Source of the DNA: Synergistaceae bacterium
GTDB taxonomy: Bacteria; Synergistota; Synergistia; Synergistales; Aminobacteriaceae
DNA length: 64,000 nucleotides
Assembly: GCA_017540085.1 (NCBI GenBank)
Contig: JAFYBQ010000028.1
Location: forward strand, 1-64,000
Reading direction: 5' to 3'
Below are positions 26,311-34,666 of this stretch, one piece after another. How positions within the stretch are numbered: the stretch's first letter is position 1; every line of letters starts with the position of its first letter. The notes below the pieces were generated by a model. The model did not search any database. It saw nothing but the letters and a program-made list of their open reading frames with translations, and was not told the DNA's origin. Made by a program: the position numbers and the translations under genes.

Positions 26311-27624
26311 ATGAAAGCTATACATTACATCAACCAGTTCTTTGCAGGAATCGGCGGCGAGGAAATGGCCGATCAGACTCCGGTCTTCCACGACAAATTA
26401 ATCGGCTGCTCGATGATGCTCAATGCCATGTGCAAGCCTGACATCGAAGTAACAAACACGATCGTCTGCGGAGACAACTACATCACGAATCACACGGAAG
26501 AGGCGTTGAAGGAGATTTTCGCGTTCCTCGACACAAAGGAGTTCGGGATATTCTTTGCGGGGCCTGCATTCATGGCAGGGCGTTACGGAGTCGGCTGCGG
26601 AATCATCTGCAAGGCCGTATCAGAACGCTATCACGTGCCTGTAATCACCTCAATGAACGAGGAGAACCCCGGCGTTGAGGAGTACAAAGCGGCGGCGTAT
26701 ATCTTCAAGGGCGGGCGCAAAGCTACGTTCATGAAGCAGGACGTTACACCGATGGCGGCATTCGCGAAAAAGATCGCAAAGGGTGAAGAGCTTTTACCGG
26801 CAGCACAGGAAGGTTATTTCCCGCGCGGAATCCGTATGGAAATTCCTGAGCCTAACGGAGTCATGGCGGCTGACAGAGTTATTGATATGCTCCTCAAGAA
26901 GATTAACGGCGAGCCTTTCCAGACAGAGTTAATCATTCCGAGCATGGAGAAGATTCCGCCCGCAGCACCGTTGAAGGATCTCGCACACGCTACAATCGCT
27001 CTTGTTTCGTCAAGCGGAGTCGTACCCGTCGACAACCCCGACAGGATTCAGAGTGCTTCCGCTCAGAAATGGGGCAAGTACAACATTGCAGACAGGGACA
27101 ATTTACCCGAAGGCGTGTACAAGACGATTCACGCAGGATTTGACCCGGCGGCAATGTGCGCAGTTCCTGACAGAGGAATCCCGCTTGATGCTATGCGCTA
27201 CTTTGAGAAGCAGGGCAAAATCGGCAAGGTCTACGATTGGTTCTATGTTACAGTCGGAACAGGAACGACACAGGCATTTGCGGCGAAATTCGGCCGTGAA
27301 ATCGCAAAGGAGCTTCACGAGGCGGGAGTTGACGCGGTAATTCTCACATCGACCTGAGGAACCTGCACGCGTTGCGGTGCAACGATGGGAAAAGAAATAG
27401 AGCGTACAGGAATCCCCGTAACAGTAATGTGCAACCTTATCGATGTTGCGAAAACAGTCGGGTCAAACAGAATGGTGCAGACAGTATCAGTGCCTTACCC
27501 GCTCGGAGACCCCGAACTCAGCAAAGAGGCAGAATGGCAGCTCAGGACTTCACGTGTTGAAGCAGCACTTAACGCCCTTGCTACACCGGTTGAAGAGCCG
27601 ACAGTCTTCCCGTCAAAATTCTAG
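26311..27624 (+). CDS. grdB: Glycine/sarcosine/betaine reductase component B, selenoprotein subunit (Sec349)
   Basis: Reading through the in-frame UGA at 27355-27357 joins the upstream 348 codons to a continuation ending at 27624: 437 residues, full GrdB length. The motif TSTUGTCTRCGATMGKEIE gives Sec349 in the family UxxCxxC arrangement. The Sec attacks the substrate held by the pyruvoyl subunit and forms the selenoether that is passed to selenoprotein A. The start is ATG 23 bases after grdE. A SECIS-like hairpin lies 12 bases after the UGA. GrdF (sarcosine) or GrdH (betaine) identity is possible, for the reason given for the proprotein subunit. Confidence 0.95.
27355..27384 (+). promoter_or_regulatory. 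SECIS-like hairpin of grdB
   Basis: Twelve bases after the UGA is a perfect six-base-pair stem, CGUUGC-GGU-GCAACG (27370-27384). The GGU apical loop matches the loop that SelB reads in the E. coli fdhF SECIS. Distance and loop both fit. Confidence 0.8.
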
Positions 27625-27634
27625 TGCAAAAATT

Positions 27635-27673
27635 ATGCTGGGAGTTGTGAGAATCAGCCCCCGGCATTTTTTT
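27635..27673 (+). terminator. Rho-independent terminator after grdB
   Basis: Stem ATGCTGGGAG pairs with CCCCCGGCAT (one U-G wobble and one end mismatch) and is followed by seven T. The BCCT gene starts 38 bases later, so it is reached by read-through or by its own promoter. Confidence 0.75.
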
Positions 27674-27710
27674 ACGCGCAAAAAATCACAAAAGGAGCTG
27701 AGTTTTTCAC

Positions 27711-29282
27711 ATGTCCGACAAAAAGAAAGACGAAGGCCGCGATTTTCTCGTAACGGGATCAGTCAGCGGCGTGGAAAAGTCAACATCAAAAGTTAATTCC
27801 GTCTACATAATCTCAATCGCAATCACATTCGCAATCGTAGCATGGGGCTATCTCGCGCCGGAAAATTTCGGAGGGTTCGCAAACGCGCTTTTCGGAGGAC
27901 TCACAAAATATTTCGGCTGGGGCTATCTCCTCACAATGAATGCGTTTGTCATCTTCTGCCTCGTAATGGCGTTCAGCAGATTCCGCAATGTCAGACTCGG
28001 TAACCCTGAAGACCGCCCGGAGCACAGCAATATTTCATGGTTCGCAATGCTTTTCTCCGCCGGAATGGGAGTCGGACTCGTCTTCTACGGAGCAGGAGAG
28101 CCGCTGATACACTTCCAGAATACGCCGTTCGGAGCGGAGCCGGGATCTATTCAGGCAGCAAGAGACGCAATGCAGATTTCCTTCTTCCACTGGGGGCTTC
28201 ACCCTTGGGCGGGCTATGCAGTAATCGCTATGCCTATGGCCTATTACCAGTTCAGGAGAAATTCACCGGGACTCATCAGCTCATTGTTCATTCCGATTTT
28301 CGGACAGAAGGCCGTTGATGGGTGGTTCGGGAAATTTATTGATGTTCTCGCAATCTTCGCGACTCTCGCGGGAATCACAACGTCATTAGGACTCGGAACG
28401 TTACAGCTTAACAGCGGATTGAACGAAATCGGCGGCATCGACAAAACGACAATGATACAGGTAACAATCATCATCATACTTGCGGTGCTTTACACAGGTT
28501 CGGCGGTTCTGGGAATCGACAAGGGCATAAAGTTTGTGGCGAATCTCAATCTCGTAATATGCCTCGCGTTAATGGTGCTGTTATTTTTCGTAGGGCCGTC
28601 GCTCCCGATTCTTGAGTCATTGATGACAGGTATCGGCGATTTCACAAGCGGACTCGTAAAAGAGAGTTTCATGATGGCACCGTACGGAGGAAAATACGCG
28701 GATCATCTCAAGAATTGGACGCTCTACTATTGGGCGTGGTGGATTGCCTGGGCACCTTTCGTCGGCTCATTCGTCGCAAGAATTTCACGCGGAAGGACAA
28801 TCGGCGAATTTGTTGCGGGCGTTCTCATTGTTCCGGCGTTAGGGAGCTTCACATGGTTTGCGATTTTCGGAACGTCAGCATTACATCTCCAGCTCGTTAA
28901 AGGAATCGACATCGCCACGCAGGTAACGAAAGATATATCTGTGGGAGTCTTTGCGCTCTACAAGTATTACCCGATGGGCTTCATTATGTCCGTAACAATG
29001 CTCGTCTTAATCACAACATTTTTCGTTACGTCTGCGAACTCTGCAACGTTCGTGTTGTCTATGTACTCGAATCACGGCGACCTCAACCCGTCAAAGTCAA
29101 AGATGGGCGTATGGGGAGTCCTCATGGCCGCGCTTGCTATCGTTTTGCTGATGACGGGAGGACTTCAGAACTTGCAGACAATCTCATTAACGGCTGCTCC
29201 TCCGTTTGCGATCATAATGGTGTGCGCTTGCTGGTCATTGTGGAAGTCTCTGTGCAAAGACGAAAAGGAAGGCAAATTGTAG
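27711..29282 (+). CDS. BCCT-family betaine/carnitine/choline transporter
   Basis: A 523-residue inner-membrane transporter with 12 membrane segments. The BCCT signature is clear: NWTLYYWAWWIAWAPFVGSF (about residues 336-355) followed by ARISRGRTIGEF. GMGVGLVFYGAGEPLIHF is in the third segment region. BCCT proteins take up quaternary ammonium compounds with sodium or by exchange. Lying directly after a grd component B pair, it probably brings in betaine (or a related methylamine) as electron acceptor for the reductase rather than only as an osmolyte. AAAGGAG lies upstream of the ATG. Confidence 0.93.
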   Translation: MSDKKKDEGRDFLVTGSVSGVEKSTSKVNSVYIISIAITFAIVAWGYLAPENFGGFANALFGGLTKYFGWGYLLTMNAFVIFCLVMAFSRFRNVRLGNPEDRPEHSNISWFAMLFSAGMGVGLVFYGAGEPLIHFQNTPFGAEPGSIQAARDAMQISFFHWGLHPWAGYAVIAMPMAYYQFRRNSPGLISSLFIPIFGQKAVDGWFGKFIDVLAIFATLAGITTSLGLGTLQLNSGLNEIGGIDKTTMIQVTIIIILAVLYTGSAVLGIDKGIKFVANLNLVICLALMVLLFFVGPSLPILESLMTGIGDFTSGLVKESFMMAPYGGKYADHLKNWTLYYWAWWIAWAPFVGSFVARISRGRTIGEFVAGVLIVPALGSFTWFAIFGTSALHLQLVKGIDIATQVTKDISVGVFALYKYYPMGFIMSVTMLVLITTFFVTSANSATFVLSMYSNHGDLNPSKSKMGVWGVLMAALAIVLLMTGGLQNLQTISLTAAPPFAIIMVCACWSLWKSLCKDEKEGKL

Positions 29283-29332
29283 CGCGTGATATGATTCTAG
29301 CGTAACTTCCCCCTATGATGACCCCCATTCCG

Positions 29333-29380
29333 CTTGCGCTCCCTCCCCCCTTGGCAGGGGGGACAGGACTTGCGGGGAAG
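29333..29380. repeat. Dispersed palindromic element, copy 4 (BCCT-selA spacer)
   Basis: CCCCCCTTGGCAGGGGGGAC at 29345-29364 is a palindrome identical over 20 bases to part of the copy inside the glpB-like gene (61757-61776). It is a short copy, between coding sequences. Confidence 0.7.
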
Positions 29381-29421
29381 GGAATTGCATAGAGGCAGAA
29401 TATCAGAAGGAGTTGTTGACA

Positions 29422-30810
29422 TTGGACAAAGGGCAGAAGCTCCGGGCTATTCCTGCAATGGATATAGTTCTCGGACTTGAATGGGTGCAATCATGGCTAG
29501 AGTCTCTCGGACGAATGAGAGTTAAGCGGATAATCACGCGGGAGATGTCAGAGATTCGGCGGTCTATTCTTGAGGATGACGGGGATTTTTCGCCTGATGA
29601 TTTCCGTGACTCATGCCTGAATGCGTTTGCTTCTGCCTCACGTCCCCTTCTCCGGCGCGTCGTGAATGCTACGGGAGTCGTAATTCACACGAACTTGGGA
29701 CGCTCATTAATCGCAAGTGAAGCTGTCTCGGCCATGTCGGAAATTGCCGGGAGCTACAGCAACTTAGAGTACGACCTCAAAGCCGGCGCGAGGGGTCAGA
29801 GAAATTCACACGTTGAGGATTTATTGTGCGCTCTCACTGGTGCGGAGTCATCGTTCGTCGTCAACAATAATGCCGGGGCGGTCATGCTCGCATTGTCGGC
29901 ACTCGCAAAAGACTCAGAGGTCATTGTTTCACGCGGAGAGCTTGTAGAGATTGGCGGGTCATTCCGAATCCCTGACATAATGGAGTTATCCGGCGCGACT
30001 CTTCACGAGGTCGGCACAACAAACCGCACTCACCTTTACGATTACGAGCGGGCAATCAATGAGTCAACAAAAATGCTCATGAAGATTCACCCGTCAAATT
30101 TCAGGATTGAAGGCTTCACATCATCACCCGAACGCAAAGAATTATCACGCCTCGCAAAAGAACACGGCCTAATCTTTATGGAAGATGCCGGAAGCGGATT
30201 GCTTGTTGACGGTGAAATAATCGGCCTGTCGTCAAACAGCGGGGAAATTAGCATACGCGAATGTATAGAGGCAGGCGCGGACATCGTAACATTTTCGGGC
30301 GATAAGATACTCGGCGGGCCTCAGATAGGCGGGATTGCAGGAAAGAAGAAATACATTGACCGACTGAAGAAATATCCCCTTGCGCGGGCGTTGAGGTGCG
30401 ACAAAGTTACGCTAGCAGGATTCGAGGCTACATTGAGGCTTTACGCTCAGGGAAAATATGATGACATTCCGACTCTGAGAATGATACGGCGCGACATTGA
30501 CGGAATGAAATCACAGGCTGAGTCGCTCGCTGAAAGTTTGCGGGAAAAAGTGAAAGCTGAGATTCGAATCATTGAGACTGAAGACGCTACCGGGGGAGGC
30601 TCCTGCCCTGAGATAAAGTTGCGGGGATATGGAGTCGCCGTCAAGCATGAGTCATACGGGGCGGGATATATTCAGAAACTTTTGCGCGGACTCGATGTCC
30701 CGATTCTTTGCGGTGCGCGTGAAAATGAGATTGTGATTCACGTTCGAACGCTTCAAGATTCTGACGCTGAATCAATTTCGGCAAGTCTGGCAGGTGTCCT
30801 CAATGCGTGA
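29422..30810 (+). CDS. selA: L-seryl-tRNA(Sec) selenium transferase
   Basis: A 462-residue PLP enzyme that converts seryl-tRNA(Sec) to selenocysteinyl-tRNA(Sec) using selenophosphate. The N-terminal region has RRVVNATGVVIHTNLGRSLI, and the PLP lysine lies in TFSGDKILGGPQIGGIAGK. Of several in-frame TTG codons, the one at 29422 is chosen because it lies nine bases after AGAAGGAG; TTG at 29413 or 29416 would be too close. It overlaps selB by eight bases. The chain selA-selB-selD is one operon. Confidence 0.95.
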   Translation: MDKGQKLRAIPAMDIVLGLEWVQSWLESLGRMRVKRIITREMSEIRRSILEDDGDFSPDDFRDSCLNAFASASRPLLRRVVNATGVVIHTNLGRSLIASEAVSAMSEIAGSYSNLEYDLKAGARGQRNSHVEDLLCALTGAESSFVVNNNAGAVMLALSALAKDSEVIVSRGELVEIGGSFRIPDIMELSGATLHEVGTTNRTHLYDYERAINESTKMLMKIHPSNFRIEGFTSSPERKELSRLAKEHGLIFMEDAGSGLLVDGEIIGLSSNSGEISIRECIEAGADIVTFSGDKILGGPQIGGIAGKKKYIDRLKKYPLARALRCDKVTLAGFEATLRLYAQGKYDDIPTLRMIRRDIDGMKSQAESLAESLREKVKAEIRIIETEDATGGGSCPEIKLRGYGVAVKHESYGAGYIQKLLRGLDVPILCGARENEIVIHVRTLQDSDAESISASLAGVLNA

Positions 30811-32683
30811 AATATCGTTAGTGTTAGGCACGGCAGGCCACATAGATCACGGCAAAACAGCACTCATCAACGCATTAACGGGAATCAACTGCGACCGCCT
30901 AATAGAGGAACGCAAGCGCGGAATCACAATAGAGTTAGGGTTCGCGCCTCTGAAACTTGAGGACGGGAGAGTCGTAAGCGTTATTGATGTCCCCGGCCAT
31001 GAGAGATTCATTCGCCAGATGGTAGCGGGGGCTTCAGGAATTGACGCGGCATTACTCGTGATTGCGGCTGATGAGTCCGTAATGCCTCAGACTCGCGAGC
31101 ATTTAGCGATTATGGAGCTTCTTGGCGTTCATGACGGGCTTATAGCAGTAACAAAAATCGACCGCGTTAAAGATGATGAAGGAATGCTTGAGCTTGTTAT
31201 TGATGACGTGAAAGAATTTGCGCGGGGAACGTTCCTTGAGGGAAAATCGGTTGTGCCTGTGTCGAGTGTTACGGGCGAGGGACTCGATGACTTGCGGCGG
31301 GAGATCACAGCACTGATTGACCGCGTGAAAGTGAGACCGAGAAGCGGGGCGTTCTTTCTTCCTGTTGACCGTGCGTTTACTGTTTCGGGATTCGGGACTG
31401 TCATAACGGGGACTGCGTATCACGGCACGGCTCATCCTTCAGACCGAATAGAAGTATTACCGTCCGGGCGCGAGGGAAGAATACGAACGCTGCAGGTTCA
31501 CGGGCAGAATGTAGAGAGCGCATACGCAGGACAGAGAGTCGCGGCGAATCTCGCGGGGATTGATATTGATGATATTTCGCGGGGTGATGTCGTATGCCAC
31601 AAGGGAATATTCAGACCCACGAAATGTTTTGAGGCCGTCATAAAAATTCTCCCGAACGTGAAAGAACCCATAAAGCATTGGCAGCGGGTACACGTCTGCA
31701 CAGGAACATCGGAAGCATTAGCCCGCGTATCACTCCTCACAACAAAGCAGATTGAGCCGGGAGAGTCTCAGCCCGCACAGCTCGTACTTGAAGAGCCTGT
31801 AGTCTGCACATACGGACAAAGATTCATTCTCCGATTCTACAGCCCGCTGATCACAATCGGAGGCGGGGAAATCATCTACCCTTACTCCTACAAGCCTAGA
31901 GGAGCGGCCATGCGTGCGAAAATCCTTCAGCGGATAGACAGCCTAAAGTCAGCAAAAAATCCCGCAGAAAGATTCGCATACCTCATCAATGAAGCCGGAG
32001 TCATGCAAAAGTCTGAAGCGTTGCAGGTGTTGCAGGACACACAAGAGAATTTAGACTCATTAACTGAAAAATTATCGTCAGCCGGAAAAATAGTTATTGC
32101 AGACAACAATATTATGTCGGAAAATTACTGCGGTGAAATCATGAACTCCCTTAAAGAATCCGTTAAGCAGTATCAATCACATTATCCCGCAGAAAAAGGA
32201 ATGCCCCTAGAGGAGGCTAATGTTTCGCGCTCAGTCATAAATCTTGCTGTCGAACGAGGAATTATAGCGATGACTGATGGCAAACTTCACACGCCTGATT
32301 TTGTCCCTGAGAATGACGAGGCATTTACCGCAAATATTGAGGCCGTCAGAAATTTCTGCATGAGTCGGAAATGGCAGCTCCCTACGCTTGACGAACTCAG
32401 GAAAGAATTATCGCTCCCGGAAAAAGGCGGGCAAAAATTCACGAAAATTATTCAGGCAATGAGGAATGACTCATCACTCGCATTAATCCCGGAAGGCTAT
32501 GTGTTAATACGTGAGCTTGAAGACGAAATGCGGAGTCTTCTGCGCGGACTCGGAAGCCAGGTAACATTAGCGCAGGTTCGAGACGCAACTGGCAGCACAC
32601 GGAAATACATTCTCCCTATACTTGAGTATTTCGACAGCAAAGGCTACACGAGAAGGGCGGGTGATGTTCGTGTCGTGCTGTAA
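30803..32683 (+). CDS. selB: Selenocysteine-specific elongation factor SelB
   Basis: A 626-residue GTPase that brings Sec-tRNA to the ribosome at UGA codons marked by a SECIS hairpin. The GTP motifs are GTAGHIDHGKTALI, DVPGHERFIRQM and VTKIDRV. EF-Tu-like domains 2 and 3 follow, and the C-terminal 250 residues form the winged helices that bind the SECIS, ending in TGSTRKYILPILEYFDSKGY. The ATG at 30803 is inside the selA end. Its own end overlaps selD by 20 bases. Its targets visible here are grdA, grdB and selD. Confidence 0.96.
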   Translation: MREISLVLGTAGHIDHGKTALINALTGINCDRLIEERKRGITIELGFAPLKLEDGRVVSVIDVPGHERFIRQMVAGASGIDAALLVIAADESVMPQTREHLAIMELLGVHDGLIAVTKIDRVKDDEGMLELVIDDVKEFARGTFLEGKSVVPVSSVTGEGLDDLRREITALIDRVKVRPRSGAFFLPVDRAFTVSGFGTVITGTAYHGTAHPSDRIEVLPSGREGRIRTLQVHGQNVESAYAGQRVAANLAGIDIDDISRGDVVCHKGIFRPTKCFEAVIKILPNVKEPIKHWQRVHVCTGTSEALARVSLLTTKQIEPGESQPAQLVLEEPVVCTYGQRFILRFYSPLITIGGGEIIYPYSYKPRGAAMRAKILQRIDSLKSAKNPAERFAYLINEAGVMQKSEALQVLQDTQENLDSLTEKLSSAGKIVIADNNIMSENYCGEIMNSLKESVKQYQSHYPAEKGMPLEEANVSRSVINLAVERGIIAMTDGKLHTPDFVPENDEAFTANIEAVRNFCMSRKWQLPTLDELRKELSLPEKGGQKFTKIIQAMRNDSSLALIPEGYVLIRELEDEMRSLLRGLGSQVTLAQVRDATGSTRKYILPILEYFDSKGYTRRAGDVRVVL

Positions 32684-33872
32684 TGAGTCGCAAGCCGTCA
32701 AAAAGAGACTCACGGAGCTTTCACACTCCAGCGGGTGAGCTGCGAAAATAGGTCCGGCGGATCTAAAAGAAGTGTTATCGGGAATCCCTCAGATTTACGG
32801 CGACAGGATTCTAGCCTCATGGAACGGGAACGAGGACGCGGCAGTCTTTGAGCTTGATGAGAATCGTTACGGCATTTTGACGGTTGACTTCATCACGCCA
32901 GTAGTTGATGACGCATTCACGTGGGGACAGATTGCGGCGGCTAATTCGCTGAGTGATGTTTTTGCGATGGGAGGCCGTCCGATTGTTGCGCTTAATGTCG
33001 TATGCTTCCCGACAAAATATCTTGAGCTTGACGTTCTGAAATCGATACTTGAGGGAGGATTCGAGCGTGTGAGGACCGCAGGAGCTTTTCTTGTGGGAGG
33101 ACACAGCGTGCAGGATGACGAGCCTAAATACGGGCTTGTTGTTTACGGTGAGGCGGAGAAGTTAAAACTTTGGCGCACAACGGGAGCGCGTGAAGGCGAC
33201 AAACTCATTCTCACAAAGCCCCTCGGAACAGGGATCGCAGTAACAGCCATCAAAGCCGGAATGATTGAGGACGAGTCAACAGTAACAGAAGCTACTGACA
33301 GCATGAAGACTCTAAACATTGTGAATCTCCCTGATGATTTGCACATGGCCGTGAATGCCGCTACAGATGTTACGGGATTCGGACTCGCGGGTCATCTTCT
33401 CGATATGTTAGGCGGGAGTCTCAACTGCGTAATCAATCCGAAAATTTTGCCGACAATCGCGGGAGTGAAGGAACTTGCTGACATGGGATTAGTCCCTGAA
33501 GGCGCGTATAGGAACATGGCCATGTATCAAGACAATGTTGACGTAGTTCCGAGATTCTGCGGCGACCCCGCGGCGACCCCTCCGCGACCCCTCCCTGCCC
33601 TCCCCTTTCGCAGGGGAGGCGAGAACCCCGGCGACTCTCTCGTCCCCCATGCCAATAAGGGATACAGGGGGGTAAGTAGCGGGCTTAATCAGTCGGATAT
33701 TGATATGATATATGACGCTCAGACATCGGGCGGGCTGTTATTGGCCGTGAGTCCCGGAAAATCTCAGGCGGTACTGAATCACATCAGGAAGGAGGGATTC
33801 GGAAGGGCAGAAATAATCGGCGTGTTCACGAAAGGGAATGGCAGAATAATTGTTAGTGAAAGAAGGCTTTAA
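32664..33872 (+). CDS. selD: Selenide, water dikinase, selenocysteine-containing, with in-frame element
   Basis: SelD makes selenophosphate from selenide and ATP. Reading through an in-frame UGA at 32736-32738 restores the normal N terminus: LTELSHSSGUAAKIGPADLK, with Sec25 at the catalytic position usually held by Cys or Sec. The ATG at 32664, inside the selB end, has AGAAGGG six bases upstream. The ATP-binding and core segments are VDFITPVVDDAFTWGQIAAA and LVGGHSVQDDEPKYG; IYDAQTSGGLLLAV is near the C terminus. Between residues about 301 and 337 the chain contains some 37 Pro/Gly/Arg-rich residues absent from the family, encoded by a palindromic element. Total length is 402, against about 350 usual. 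Confidence 0.93.
32736..32765 (+). promoter_or_regulatory. SECIS-like hairpin of selD
   Basis: Ten bases after the UGA is a seven-base-pair stem (one G-U pair), UAGGUCC-GGC-GGAUCUA (32749-32765). Its spacing and GG-containing three-base loop are close to those of the grdB hairpin. Confidence 0.75.
33562..33680. repeat. Dispersed palindromic element, copy 5 (inside selD)
   Basis: A long composite copy: tandem GCGACCCCTCC units, the palindrome CTCCCCTTTCGCAGGGGAGG, a unique core, and a degraded CCCCC-ATGCCAATAAGGG-AGGGGGG end. Bases 33611-33648 are identical, as reverse complement, to 61771-61808 in the glpB-like gene. The insert is open in the selD frame and interrupts a conserved region before IYDAQTSGG. 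Confidence 0.85.
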
Positions 33873-33873
33873 C

Positions 33874-34647
33874 ATGAGGAAATTTTTGGCGGTTCTGGTT
33901 GTTGTGTTGTCGGTGAGTCAGGCGTTTGCGGCGGGGGATGAGCTGTTTCAGACGGCGTTGCTTCAGTCGCTGATGCAGGGAGAATATGACGGCGTTATTA
34001 CCGTGAAAGAGCTGAAGTCTTACGGCGATACGGGCATCGGAACATTTCAGGGCGTGAATGGCGAGCTGATTATGTCAGGCGGAAAAGTCTATCAGGCTTT
34101 GTGGGACGGAAGTGTGAAAGTTGCTTCAGATGATGAGACAGTCCCATTCGCGAACGTTACATTTTTTGACGCGGACATATCGAAAGACGGCGTAACAGCA
34201 GAGAATTTCAGCGCGCTTGCAGAAATTATGACCTCGATAACCCGCGAGCATGGCCGGAATCAGTTCTACATGGCAAAAGTCAGCGGATTAATGCCTCATA
34301 TCCTTGTACGCAGTGAGCTTAAACAGGAAGAACCCTACAAGCCGCTGAATGACGCTCTCAAGACTGACCAGCGGGAATTTGAGTACAGCGACATACGCGG
34401 GACAATCGTAGCTCTTTACTGCCCTAACTACATGCGCGGACTCAATTCGGCGGGGTGGCACCTTCATTTTGTCTCTGAAGACGGGACAAAGGGCGGCCAT
34501 GTCTTGAACGTCTCAACAAAAAATTGTCTTCTCGAAATGGACACAATAAGCGAGTTTGTTATGATTGTTCCAAACAGAAAGACTTTCAACGACAAAGATT
34601 TATCCGTCAACATGCAGAAAGAAATTCAGCAGGTAGAAGGAAACTAA
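33874..34647 (+). CDS. Exported alpha-acetolactate decarboxylase family protein
   Basis: A 257-residue protein with a signal peptide (MRKFLAVLVVVLSVSQAFAA) and an AlsD/BudA fold, which converts acetolactate to acetoin. Family motifs are LFQTALLQSLMQGEYDGVIT, GIGTFQGVNGELIMSGGKVY, TPFANVTFF-like VPFANVTFF, and the zinc-binding GWHLHFVSEDGTKGGHVLN, whose His residues are intact. AGAAGG precedes the ATG at 33874. Cytosolic versions are usual; secreted ones are known in some Gram-positives. It lies between selD and trxB, with no known link to selenium. Confidence 0.85.
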   Translation: MRKFLAVLVVVLSVSQAFAAGDELFQTALLQSLMQGEYDGVITVKELKSYGDTGIGTFQGVNGELIMSGGKVYQALWDGSVKVASDDETVPFANVTFFDADISKDGVTAENFSALAEIMTSITREHGRNQFYMAKVSGLMPHILVRSELKQEEPYKPLNDALKTDQREFEYSDIRGTIVALYCPNYMRGLNSAGWHLHFVSEDGTKGGHVLNVSTKNCLLEMDTISEFVMIVPNRKTFNDKDLSVNMQKEIQQVEGN

Positions 34648-34666
34648 GAAGGAGGAATTTACCACA

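Noticed and set aside
27355-27624. grdB as a broken gene with a separate small downstream ORF
   Set aside because: The UGA falls in the family UxxCxxC motif and the continuation completes GrdB, so both parts are one selenoprotein.
33562-33680. GC-rich stretch in selD as a CRISPR-like or tandem-repeat array
   Set aside because: Units are not regularly spaced and there are no spacers of even length; dispersed copies elsewhere show it is a mobile-type palindromic element.
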